DNA of 64,000 bases from Streptosporangium roseum DSM 43021 (GTDB lineage: Bacteria; Actinomycetota; Actinomycetes; Streptosporangiales; Streptosporangiaceae), in the NCBI RefSeq assembly GCF_000024865.1, contig NC_013595.1, positions 5,332,001 to 5,396,000 of the forward strand, read 5' to 3'. Positions 16,260 through 24,533 of the stretch are shown here, in pieces; the stretch's first letter is position 1; each line of letters begins with the position of its first letter. Under the pieces are notes generated by a model that ran no database searches, was not told where the DNA came from, and saw only the letters and a list, made by a program, of their open reading frames with translations. The translations under genes and the position numbers were made by a program.

Positions 16260-17114
16260 GGGCGCAACGACGGCGACGGGGCAGGACGCGTGCCTGACCA
16301 GCGACCTGGTGATCACACCGAGACGGCCCGTACGGCGTGCCGTCCGCCCCGTGCCCGCGACGATGAGAGTGGCCTTCGCGGCGGCCGCTCCCAACGCCTC
16401 CTTCGGCGCACTCATGGTGACGGCGGCATCGACGGGGACCTCCGGGTATTTCTCCTGCCAGGGTGCGAGGCGTTCGTTCAGCCGCTCTTGGCAGGCCCGG
16501 CGTGAGTCGTCGGGATCGGGCAGGGAGGCCATGGCGACGCCCCACGTCAGAAGGCGCGGATAGCCGGCGTGTATCACGCGCAGGCGTAGGCGCCGCAGGG
16601 CCGCCTCGTGGAAGGCGAAGTCGAGCACCTCGTCGGCCGTGGTGTTTTTGAGACCCACAACGACAGGCCCCGGATGCAAGGGCACGGGCAGGGGTCCTGC
16701 CCCTCGCACGATGATCACCGGGGATCGCGCACGGGCCGCGACAGCGGCGGTGACGGAACCGATCACGGACCGGGCTGGGGCGCTCAGTCCCCGGGAGCCG
16801 ACCACGACGAGTTCCGCGTCGGCTGACAGCTCGACGAGCCGCTGCGCGGCAGAGCCTTCGTGAAGATCGGTCGCCACGTCGACGATCGTGCTGCACGCGC
16901 GGGCGCAGTCGGCCCCGTGGTGCAGAACGTGCTCGGCGGCTTTGCGTAGATGGAGCTTGGCTCCGTCGTCGCTCTCGCCGTATGGCCAGCGCCACGCGTG
17001 GGTAAGGGTCAGCGAAAGTTTTCTGAGTTCCGCCTCGTCCATCGCCCAGTCCAGGGCCTGCATGGAGAAATCCGAGCCGTCATAGCCGATGACGATTCTG
17101 CGAGGTTCCGTCAT
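16236..17114 (-). CDS. Universal stress protein, second ATP site degenerate
   Basis: A 292-residue double-Usp protein. The first half keeps the ATP loop (GSRGLSAPARSVIGS). The second half has only AGTGRTARRTGRLGV and probably no longer binds nucleotide. The start is placed at ATG 17112-17114 behind GAGGTGATAACC; an upstream in-frame start would run through the regulatory box. It is a close paralogue of 32036-32944 (shared YDGSDFSMQAL, WAMDEAELRKL, HAWRWPYGE), and both have the same asymmetry. A bipartite DosR-like box lies 57-83 bases upstream. Confidence 0.9.
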   Translation of the reverse strand: MTEPRRIVIGYDGSDFSMQALDWAMDEAELRKLSLTLTHAWRWPYGESDDGAKLHLRKAAEHVLHHGADCARACSTIVDVATDLHEGSAAQRLVELSADAELVVVGSRGLSAPARSVIGSVTAAVAARARSPVIIVRGAGPLPVPLHPGPVVVGLKNTTADEVLDFAFHEAALRRLRLRVIHAGYPRLLTWGVAMASLPDPDDSRRACQERLNERLAPWQEKYPEVPVDAAVTMSAPKEALGAAAAKATLIVAGTGRTARRTGRLGVITRSLVRHASCPVAVVAPLEGAEPC

Positions 17115-17170
17115 GGTTATCACCTCGGTTCCATGGTTGGTGATGCCCGGATTGGACAGCAGGGCGGAAC

Positions 17171-17197
17171 GTCCCTGTTCACCGGGACCTCCGACCT
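17171..17197. promoter_or_regulatory. DosR-like bipartite box before usp
   Basis: GTCCC (17171-17175), eight bases, GGGACCTCCGACCT (17184-17197). It serves the leftward Usp gene at 17114. Confidence 0.65.
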
Positions 17198-17310
17198 CTT
17201 TTCGTCTGGGCCGGGCACACCGGTGAGTCATCCGCGCCGCGGTTCAACGGGATCGTGGGAGGCCTGTGGCCGGGTCGCGCACTGGCATGATCGGAGATGG
17301 CCGCCTGCGA

Positions 17311-18168
17311 TCAGGCGCTGTCTGCGACGGCGATGACGACAAGGGGACAGGCCGCGTGGTGGAGCAGCGAGTGGCTGACCGATCCGAGGAGCAGCCCGGC
17401 GACGGCACTGCGCCCGCGTGATCCCACCACCAGCAGGCCGGCGCCCGCGGAGACTCTCAACAGCACCTCCACCGGATGTCCCCGTTCAACATGTTTTACG
17501 AGTTTGACTCCCGGGCGACGCTCGCTCTGGCCGGTGAGCGCCTGGGCCAGCAGGAGCCGTTCCGCGCCCGCCTGATGGATCCGGGCCGGTGTGCCCTCAG
17601 GACGGCACCCGGCGGCGGATTCGCTCCAAGCGTGGACTGCGCGTAGGTCGGCGCCGCGCAGGCCGGCCTCGGTGAACGCGAACTCGATCGCGGCGGCACC
17701 GCCTGGCGAGCCGTCGACGCCGACGACAACCTCGTTGCGCGGCTGCGTGCGCGTCCTGCGGATGACGGCCACGGGGCAGGTGGCCTGACCGGACACGCCC
17801 AACGCGACCGAGCCGAGCAGCAGCCCGCCGAAGCCGCCCAGCCCGTGGCTGCCGACTACCAGGAGGTCGGCGTCCTTGGAGGCTCTGATCAGGCTGAGCC
17901 GTGGGTCTCCCCGCAGCAGTTCGGACTCCACCTCAGCCCCGCGCCTCTCGTCGCGCGCCTGCCGCAGGGCGTCCGCCAGCACAGAGGCGGCACTCTGACG
18001 CATCCAGCGGCCCACGTAGGCATGAGGCGCATCATCGGGCAGCTCATACGCCCATCCAGGCACAACGTGCACGATGCGCACCTTGACACCGCGCAGGTCA
18101 GCTTCGCGCATCGCCCAGATCACAGCCGCCAAGCCGCCTTGCGAACCGTCGACTCCAACGACGATCAT
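17311..18168 (-). CDS. Universal stress protein, tandem Usp domains
   Basis: A 285-residue double-Usp protein with both nucleotide loops intact (GSHGLGGFGGLLLGS; GSRGRSAVAGLLLGS). The ATG at 18168 (MIVVGVDGS) is preferred because it starts directly at the first beta strand and follows GAAGAAAG; an ATG at 18201 is possible. The only gap to the next Usp gene upstream is 86 bases, with no DosR-like box in it. It is therefore probably the second gene of a two-gene unit driven from the box at 19175-19203. Confidence 0.87.
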   Translation of the reverse strand: MIVVGVDGSQGGLAAVIWAMREADLRGVKVRIVHVVPGWAYELPDDAPHAYVGRWMRQSAASVLADALRQARDERRGAEVESELLRGDPRLSLIRASKDADLLVVGSHGLGGFGGLLLGSVALGVSGQATCPVAVIRRTRTQPRNEVVVGVDGSPGGAAAIEFAFTEAGLRGADLRAVHAWSESAAGCRPEGTPARIHQAGAERLLLAQALTGQSERRPGVKLVKHVERGHPVEVLLRVSAGAGLLVVGSRGRSAVAGLLLGSVSHSLLHHAACPLVVIAVADSA

Positions 18169-18254
18169 GAGGCTTTCTTCCCCGGTCGAATCGCGGCCCA
18201 TGGACGTGAGTGGACGGTCGGCGGCTCGTCAGGCCTGCCGTGCGAGCCCGGTGG

Positions 18255-19106
18255 TCACGAGTGGACCACCGCCACCGGGCCGTGGGCGTGGTGCAGCACG
18301 CCGCGGCTGACGGAGCCCAGCAGCACCGAGCCGGCCGCGCCCATCCCCCGCGAGCCCACGACGACCAGGTCGGCCCTGGCCGAGGCATCGGTCAGGGCCT
18401 CGACCGGATGCGTGCTCCGAACGTCCTCCACCACTTCCACCTCGGGAAACTTCTCCCGCCAGGTGCCGAGCTTGTCGCGCACCATACGCTGGTGGAAGCG
18501 GTGAACTTCTTCTATGTCGGCGGGGATCTCCGGTATGAGGCCGTACACCGGCCGCTGCCAGGCGTGGACGGCTCGCAGCGCGCAGCCGCGCAGCCTGGCC
18601 TGCTCGAAGGCGTAGGCCAGCGCGGGCTCGCATTCGGCGGAGCCGTCGACACCCACGACGATCTCACCGTGCGGCCGGCCGGCGTCCGCCCTGACGACCA
18701 CGACGGTGCCGGGCACATGACCGGCCACGTGGAGGACCATTGAGCCCAGCAGGGCGCCGACGAAGCCGCCCAGGCCGCGGCTGCCGATCACGAGCTCGGT
18801 GGCCGTGCCGACCTGCTCCCGCAGAACCTTGGCCGGTGATCCCTCGATCAGTTCGGTCGTCACCCGGACGTCCGGCCGGTATTTCGTGGCCACGGTGATC
18901 GCTTCGGTGAGCACCTGCTCGCCGGCGCGCGCCGCGAGGTCGGCCCAGTCGGGTGGAGGGAATGCGGCGACGCCATACGGCCAGCGGTCCACAACGTGGA
19001 CGATCCGCAACGGCAACCCTCTGCGGGCGGCGTCATCAGCCGCCCATTTCACGGCCGCCATGGCGGCGGGTGAGCCGTCCGTCGCAGCGGTGATCGATTC
19101 GGTCAT
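18255..19106 (-). CDS. Universal stress protein, tandem Usp domains
   Basis: A 283-residue double-Usp protein. The first loop is GSRGLGGFVGALLGS and the second GSRGMGAAGSVLLGS, both complete. The first strand reads ITAATDGS rather than VVGVDGS. The start ATG at 19104-19106 follows GAGAGGACATGTC. The frame continues open upstream but the added sequence is not Usp-like. A bipartite box lies 69-97 bases upstream and probably drives this gene and the next Usp gene. Confidence 0.88.
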   Translation of the reverse strand: MTESITAATDGSPAAMAAVKWAADDAARRGLPLRIVHVVDRWPYGVAAFPPPDWADLAARAGEQVLTEAITVATKYRPDVRVTTELIEGSPAKVLREQVGTATELVIGSRGLGGFVGALLGSMVLHVAGHVPGTVVVVRADAGRPHGEIVVGVDGSAECEPALAYAFEQARLRGCALRAVHAWQRPVYGLIPEIPADIEEVHRFHQRMVRDKLGTWREKFPEVEVVEDVRSTHPVEALTDASARADLVVVGSRGMGAAGSVLLGSVSRGVLHHAHGPVAVVHS

Positions 19107-19174
19107 GACATGTCCTCTCGCTTCTGCTGCGCTTCCATCCGATCGCGGCGCCGGCGTTTTCCCCAGGGGCGATC

Positions 19175-19203
19175 GTCCCGGCATGAACAGGACCTTCGTC
19201 CTT
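19175..19203. promoter_or_regulatory. DosR-like box before two usp genes
   Basis: GTCCC (19175-19179), nine bases, AGGACCTTCGTCCTT (19189-19203). The right arm is palindromic (AGGAC-CTTC-GTCCT). The spacing is one base longer than in most copies. Confidence 0.6.
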
Positions 19204-19321
19204 TCCCTGATGGCGATTCCGGTCGCGTGGTTGAGGATCCTCCGGCGCCGCAGCCGATCAGGCGCGCCACCGCACCATCTTTCCCGCCGATCGCATCCGG
19301 GGGCCTGCTCCGTCCGGGGGA

Positions 19322-20200
19322 CTACGCCGGCTCCGGAGCCGCCCCCTTCGGACGGACGACGGCGACGGGACAGTGGGCGTGGTGAAGGACGCCATGGCTG
19401 ACCGAGCCGAAGACGGCGGAGGCGAGCAGACCGTGGCCGCGGGAGCCGACGACGACCATGTCGGCCTCGGTGGAGGCATCGCGGAGGGCTCCGGCCGGGT
19501 GACCGCAGACGATCGACTCGGTCACCGTGACGTGGGGGAACCGCTCCCGCCACGGAGCCAGCACCCGCCGGAGGAACGTGCCCCTCTCAGCGACGATCCT
19601 CTCCCCCACGGATCCGCTCCCGACGGCCGGCGTGGACAGGCCAGGGGGCTGCCAGGCATGGACGGCGTGCACGACGGCACCTCGGATCTCGGCCTCGGCG
19701 AAGGCATGAGCGAGCACGGCCTCCGCACCCTCCGATCCGTCGACCCCGACCACGATCCGGCCATGGCGTGTCGCGGAGTCGCCGCGGACGACGACGACGG
19801 GACAGCCGGCGTGGCCGGCGACGCCCATGCCGACCGAGCCCAGCAGCAGCCCGGCGAACCCGCCCTGGCCTCGGCTGCCGATCACGACCTGATCGGCCGC
19901 TTCGGACTCCTCCAGGAGCCTTTGGACGAGGTCTCCGTCAACGAGTGCGGTGGTGACCTCCAGGCCAGGCGCACTCGCCCGCGCCGCCTCAGCCGCGTCC
20001 GCGAGCATCGCGCGGCAGTGCTTCGCCTCTGGATCCCGGTAGTTCTTCATCGTGTGGACGGGGACGTCGCCGGCCCACTGCTCGCGAACGTGGACGATCC
20101 TCAGGGGCCTGGCGCGCAGTACGGCCTCACGCGCGGCCCACCGCACCGCCTCCGACGCGGCGGGAGAGCCGTCGGTGCCGGCTATTACGGGTCTGTTCAT
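19322..20200 (-). CDS. Universal stress protein, tandem Usp domains
   Basis: A 292-residue double-Usp protein with intact loops GSRGQGGFAGLLLGS and GSRGHGLLASAVFGS. Most similar in layout to the protein at 10346-11215 (shared VREQWAGDVP/VREPWAGDFP block and FERxxR-type second half). The 249 bases between it and the CtpF-like gene contain no good copy of the island motif, only GGGGACGTCC at 20386-20395. It may therefore have another promoter or be read through from the P-ATPase gene upstream. Confidence 0.88.
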   Translation of the reverse strand: MNRPVIAGTDGSPAASEAVRWAAREAVLRARPLRIVHVREQWAGDVPVHTMKNYRDPEAKHCRAMLADAAEAARASAPGLEVTTALVDGDLVQRLLEESEAADQVVIGSRGQGGFAGLLLGSVGMGVAGHAGCPVVVVRGDSATRHGRIVVGVDGSEGAEAVLAHAFAEAEIRGAVVHAVHAWQPPGLSTPAVGSGSVGERIVAERGTFLRRVLAPWRERFPHVTVTESIVCGHPAGALRDASTEADMVVVGSRGHGLLASAVFGSVSHGVLHHAHCPVAVVRPKGAAPEPA

Positions 20201-20449
20201 GACGGGGCTCCTCAGACGTCGGTGTGTCAGGCGATCCAGGCGCCCTGGATGTGGTTGCGGACGGACACGGGTTCAGCGGTCATGACTGATCCCGGCCACT
20301 CCCCCTATGATCATCGGCCGGACCGAAACCACGTCCACCGTGATCGCCGCCACTGGCGGCCTCAGCTCTGACGGGGCTGCTCGGCGGGGACGTCCAGCCT
20401 GTCCGCACCAGCTCCCGGCGCCTGCCGTCGGAAAGCAGGAAGAAGCCGT

Positions 20450-22954
20450 TCATCGTGGGCCGCTCCGGGTCTGAATCGCCTTGTGCAGCGTATCGGCCGC
20501 CACGACCGCGGGCACGGCCAGCGCCGCCAGCGCCCAGCCTGCGGGTGAAGGGAACGAACCGCCGAGCAGGCTGGTCAGCGGCGGGAGACCGAGGAAGATC
20601 AGCAGTAACACGACTTCGATCGCGACCGCCCACAGCAGGAGGGGATTACCCGTCCACCGCAGGTGCCCGGCCCAGCGGGTCTCGCTGCGGCAGGCGAAGG
20701 CGTTGGCGAGCTGGCCCAGGACCACGGCGGCGAAAGCCGTACCCGAGGCCGCGGCGAGCAGTTCCGGGGACGGCTCGGCGCCGAACACCCACCCGCCCAG
20801 CATCAGCACCGTGACAAAACCGGCCATCTCTACGACGGCCTCCGCAGGCCCGAGGACCCCGAACACCCGGCGGAGCAGGCGGCGGTCCACCAGCGAACCC
20901 GCCCGCGCGGGACCGTGCATGGTCTGCGGGTTGGGCGGTTCTGCGCCGAGAGCGAGGGCGGGCAGCAGATCGGTGCCGATGTCGAGGGCCAGCACCTGCA
21001 GCACGGTGAGCGCGAGCGGAATCGTGCCGCCGCTGAGCGCCCAGACGACGAACGGGGTGAGCTCGGCCACATTGTCGGTCAGGTGGTAGGTGAGAAACCT
21101 GCGGATATTGGCGTAGGTGGCCCGTCCGAGCTCCACCGCCGTGACAATGGTTGCGAAATGGTCATCCAGCAGGATCAGGTCCGCCGCCTCGCGGGCGACA
21201 TCGGTGCCCGAGGCGCCCATGGCCACCCCGATGTCGGCTTCGCGCAGCGCGGGTCCGTCGTTGACTCCGTCCCCGGTCATCGCCACCACGTGCCCGCGTC
21301 CGCGTAACGCGCGGGCGATGCGCAGCTTGTCCTCCGGCGTCGCCCTGGCGACCACGGCCCCGTCGCGGTCGAGCAACGCGCCGAGGGCGTCGTCGGTCCC
21401 GGGCAGCTCGGCGCCGGTGACCACGAGCCCCTCCGGCCCGAGCAGGCCGACCTTTTCCGCGATCGCGCGGGCCGTACCGGGATGGTCTCCGGTGATCATG
21501 GCCAAATTGATCCCCGCCAGGCGGCACTTTTCGATCGCCTCGGCCACATCCTCGCGCGGCGGATCCTCCAGGCCTACGAGGCCGAGCAGTGTCAGATCCC
21601 GCTCCGCCTCCGCGGCGGTGGAAACCGCCGGAGCGGTCCGGCGGGCGACAGCCAGGACGCGAAGCCCGTGCCGGCTCATGTCCTCCAGCGCCTGTTCCGC
21701 TCCCGCCACGGCTGCGCACAGCGGCAGAACCGAGTCTGGGGCGCCCTTGACATGGAGCACGCCGTCGGCGACTACCGAGGAGCGGCGGCGGACGGGATCG
21801 AATGGGAAGCGTCTGGTGACCGCCACATCCTCCCCCGATCCAGCGCGCAGTGCCAGCGCGTGCAGAGCCACCTCCATGGGGTCACCGACCGGTTTCCGAT
21901 GGCCATTCATGCGGACCAGCCGTCCGGTCGAGCTGAGCATGGCGGAGCGCATGATCTCCGCGGCCGACGCCGGTTCGGCAAGGTCGAGGACACCGCCCGG
22001 AGCCCACACCTGTACGACGGCCATCTCGTTGCGGGTAAGGGTTCCGGTCTTGTCCGTGCAGATGAACGTGGTCGAGCCCAGTGTCTCCACAGCTTCCAGG
22101 TGGCGGACCAGTGCCTTCTGGGCGGCCATCCGCTGCGCCGACCGCGCCAGCGACAACGTGACCGTGGGCAGCAGCCCTTCGGGGACCAGTGCCACCGTGA
22201 CTCCGAGAGCGAACAGGAAGCCTGTCGAAGGGGCCATGCCGAGCAGCAGGGACAGGGCGAAGAACACCACGCCGACGCCGAGCGCGATCGCGGCGACCAT
22301 CTGGACGACCCGCCCGAGCTGGCGGGCGAGCGGGCTCGGCGGCCGGGTCGTGCCATGGGTGAGCGCGGCCACGCCGGCCAGCCGGGTGCGCGTGCCCGTT
22401 GCTGTCACGACGCCGACCGCCTCCCCTTCGACCACGAAGGTCCCAGCGAAGACCGTGGCCCCTTCACAAGGCCGGAGCGGGACGCTCTCTCCCGTCAGCA
22501 TCGACTCGTTGACCGCCAGCGCGTGCACCTCGACCAGAGCCAGGTCGGCCGAGATCCGGTCGCCTGCCTCCAGCAGCACAACGTCGCCCACGACCAGATC
22601 CGCGGCGTTCACCATCATGCGGTGTCCGTCCCGGACGACCCTGACGTCGGCGGGGATCAGTTCCCGCAGGCGCTGCCCGGCCTTGTCCGCGCGATACTCC
22701 TGGACGAAGGCGAACGCGCCGTTCAGCACCACCACCACGACGATGGCCAGCGCCAGCTGAGGCATACCCGCCAGAAGCGCCAATCCCGCCGCCATCCACA
22801 GCATCAGCGCGAAGAAGTGGACCATCTCCCGGAGCAGCAGCACGGCCGCCGGCGCCCGCCGACCGGCCGGCAGCATGTTCGCTCCCCCTTCGGCGAGGCG
22901 TCGCGCCGCCTCCGCGGAGGTCAGTCCCGACCGTGCCGGGGACATAGCCAACAT
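20450..22954 (-). CDS. Cation-transporting P-type ATPase (CtpF-like, P2 type)
   Basis: About 834 residues from the start chosen here. It has a cation-ATPase N-terminal domain (GLTSAEAARRLAEGGAN), an actuator loop with TGES, membrane segment 4 with PEGLLPTVTLSL (PEGL is the signature of Ca2+/Na+,K+-type P2 pumps), the phosphorylation motif DKTGTLT near residue 300, and the hinge TGDGVNDGPALREADIG. CtpF of M. tuberculosis, a DosR target, is of this type. The frame is open to a GTG at 23041, but that start has no ribosome site and would place the DosR-like box inside the gene. ATG 22954 (or 22945) fits the family N-terminus better. Confidence 0.88.
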   Translation of the reverse strand: MLAMSPARSGLTSAEAARRLAEGGANMLPAGRRAPAAVLLLREMVHFFALMLWMAAGLALLAGMPQLALAIVVVVVLNGAFAFVQEYRADKAGQRLRELIPADVRVVRDGHRMMVNAADLVVGDVVLLEAGDRISADLALVEVHALAVNESMLTGESVPLRPCEGATVFAGTFVVEGEAVGVVTATGTRTRLAGVAALTHGTTRPPSPLARQLGRVVQMVAAIALGVGVVFFALSLLLGMAPSTGFLFALGVTVALVPEGLLPTVTLSLARSAQRMAAQKALVRHLEAVETLGSTTFICTDKTGTLTRNEMAVVQVWAPGGVLDLAEPASAAEIMRSAMLSSTGRLVRMNGHRKPVGDPMEVALHALALRAGSGEDVAVTRRFPFDPVRRRSSVVADGVLHVKGAPDSVLPLCAAVAGAEQALEDMSRHGLRVLAVARRTAPAVSTAAEAERDLTLLGLVGLEDPPREDVAEAIEKCRLAGINLAMITGDHPGTARAIAEKVGLLGPEGLVVTGAELPGTDDALGALLDRDGAVVARATPEDKLRIARALRGRGHVVAMTGDGVNDGPALREADIGVAMGASGTDVAREAADLILLDDHFATIVTAVELGRATYANIRRFLTYHLTDNVAELTPFVVWALSGGTIPLALTVLQVLALDIGTDLLPALALGAEPPNPQTMHGPARAGSLVDRRLLRRVFGVLGPAEAVVEMAGFVTVLMLGGWVFGAEPSPELLAAASGTAFAAVVLGQLANAFACRSETRWAGHLRWTGNPLLLWAVAIEVVLLLIFLGLPPLTSLLGGSFPSPAGWALAALAVPAVVAADTLHKAIQTRSGPR

Positions 22955-22999
22955 GCCTTCACGCTGCCGAGCGGAGGTGTCGCCGACATAGAGGAGACC

Positions 23000-23027
23000 G
23001 TCCCACAGGGGTGGGACCTTCGGCTCT
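23000..23027. promoter_or_regulatory. DosR-like bipartite box between ctpF-like and DUF1876 genes
   Basis: GTCCC (23000-23004), eight bases, GGGACCTTCGGCTCT (23013-23027). It lies 46 bases from the leftward P-ATPase start and 142 from the rightward DUF1876 start, so it could serve both. Confidence 0.65.
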
Positions 23028-23169
23028 GTCAGCGTCGTCACAGAGCATCGACAGTGAAGGGGAAGGGCATGCGCACGTGAGGACGGCCCTCGGCGGTGCA
23101 GCGCAGGCTAGTGAGCGCCGCGAACACGGCACAGCGATACGAACAGTCGTTCGATCGGAGGTTCTTCCC

Positions 23170-23427
23170 ATGGAAGCCAAACAGTGGACCGTGCAGGTTT
23201 ACATCACCGAAGAGGGCGATGACACCTCCGCCCGGGCAGTCCTGTCCACCAGGGACAAGACTCGCATAACCGGGGTGGGACACGCGCGTCGCAACCCGGC
23301 CGATCAGCCGGCACCCGAGATCGGCGACGAGCTCGCGGTCGCCCGCGCGCTGAGCGACCTGGGCAACAGGCTGCTCACCGTCACCTCGGAGGACATCGCC
23401 CAGTTCACCGGCCCCACCTCGTGGTGA
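23170..23427 (+). CDS. DUF1876 (Rv1738-like) small protein
   Basis: An 85-residue protein of the DUF1876 family: KQWTVQVYITEEGDDTSARAVL, then GDELAVARALSDLGNRLL. The family has a dsRBD-like alpha-beta fold. M. tuberculosis Rv1738 is one of the most strongly DosR-induced genes and resembles ribosome-hibernation factors, so a role in quieting translation is plausible but not shown. The start ATG follows GGAGG eight bases upstream. It is probably cotranscribed with the DUF1918 gene 88 bases downstream. Confidence 0.88.
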   Translation: MEAKQWTVQVYITEEGDDTSARAVLSTRDKTRITGVGHARRNPADQPAPEIGDELAVARALSDLGNRLLTVTSEDIAQFTGPTSW

Positions 23428-23515
23428 ACGCCTCTCACGTCGTGCAGGCCGGATCAGCACGACCGGGGCATCCGCGCCCGGGCGGAACGGGAAAGGGAGA
23501 GGAAAGGGAAGAGCC

Positions 23516-23722
23516 ATGAAAGCAGAGGTCGGGGACCGGTTGATCGTCGAAAGCACCCACCTGGGTGAGCCGCGCCGGATCGGCATCATCACCGCGTTGC
23601 ACCACGCCGACGGTTCGCCGCCCTATGACGTGCACTGGCTTGACCAGGAACACGATGTCATGATCTTTCCAGGGCCGGACGCCCGCATCGAGCGCCGGCA
23701 CACGGAACCCGGGACATCCTGA
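23516..23722 (+). CDS. DUF1918 small protein
   Basis: A 68-residue protein. It matches the DUF1918 family of actinobacteria: KAEVGDRLIVES, then RRIGIITALHHADGSPPYDVHWLDQEHDVMIFPGPDA (an SH3-like beta-barrel pattern). Function unknown; such genes often sit beside universal stress protein genes. GGGAAGAG precedes the ATG. Confidence 0.88.
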   Translation: MKAEVGDRLIVESTHLGEPRRIGIITALHHADGSPPYDVHWLDQEHDVMIFPGPDARIERRHTEPGTS

Positions 23723-23819
23723 TCGGGGCACCGGAACGGTCACATCGTTCCCGTGGCGGTGGCGCGCGGGTCGACCGTCTTGGGGCCCGCTCGCCGCCCG
23801 GACGGGTTCGGGAACGCGC

Positions 23820-24287
23820 TCAGGCGCCGCCGACCCGTTCGACGGCGATTCCACCCGGCTGCAGCGGCAGACGCCGACCGGTCACCTGCCGAGCCGTCAG
23901 GCGGACGAACACCGGCTCGGCCACGGCTACCCAGGTGGCGGGTAGTTCCTCCAGGCGTCGCACCTGGTCGGGGTCGGTGATGATTTCACCGACGCCGACC
24001 AGCAGCACGCTCCAGCCCACGCGTAGCGCAGGTTCTATGTCGTCGGCCTCGAACGACAAGGGACCGCCTCGGTGCACAGCGTCAAGTTTGCCTCCTCGTG
24101 AGGACGTGAACACGACACCGTCGTGGTCCACCACGAAGTTGACCGGCAGCACCACCACTTCACCGCTCGGGGCCGACCATGCGACCCGGCCGACTTTGAC
24201 GGTCCGCAGCAACGCCATGCAGGTGTCGCGGTCCAGAACCTCGGTCTGACCGCCACCTGTGAACGACGTCGTGTCCTTCGCGTGCAT
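23820..24287 (-). CDS. PNPOx-fold flavin/F420-binding family protein
   Basis: A 155-residue split-beta-barrel protein of the pyridoxamine 5'-phosphate oxidase family: LDRDTCMALLRTVKVGRVAW, then VVLPVNFVVDHDGVVFTSSRGGKLDAV and SVLLVGVGEII. It would bind a flavin (FMN, FAD or F420) and act as a small reductase. The ATG at 24287 has GGAGG seven bases upstream, which decides against the longer open frame to 24452. It is convergent with DUF1918 and tail-to-head with ftsH. No clear DosR-like box was found before it. Confidence 0.82.
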   Translation of the reverse strand: MHAKDTTSFTGGGQTEVLDRDTCMALLRTVKVGRVAWSAPSGEVVVLPVNFVVDHDGVVFTSSRGGKLDAVHRGGPLSFEADDIEPALRVGWSVLLVGVGEIITDPDQVRRLEELPATWVAVAEPVFVRLTARQVTGRRLPLQPGGIAVERVGGA

Positions 24288-24533
24288 CGTCGCGTCCTCC
24301 CCCTGGCGGCTCCTCCTCGAAGGGCCGCCCCAAAGAACGACTCGTGACCGTTTCTCTTCACCTCCACCGTAACGGCCGGTGGAGCCGGTGGAGATCGTGG
24401 CCGCTACGCACGCCCGATCCGAACATGCGATCTCGGATCCGCCGTCCGCCACCGTCCCTCATGACCTGGCCTTTCCCGGGACGGGCCGACCGGACCGGAT
24501 CGGTCGCCCAGGTGCCGTCGAGAAGCTCACCCG

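Noticed and set aside
20386..20395. GGGGACGTCC as a DosR-like box for the Usp gene at 20200
   Set aside because: It lacks the four-base core spacing and the N8 half-site and is about 190 bases from the start; simple short palindromes of this kind are expected in such GC-rich DNA.
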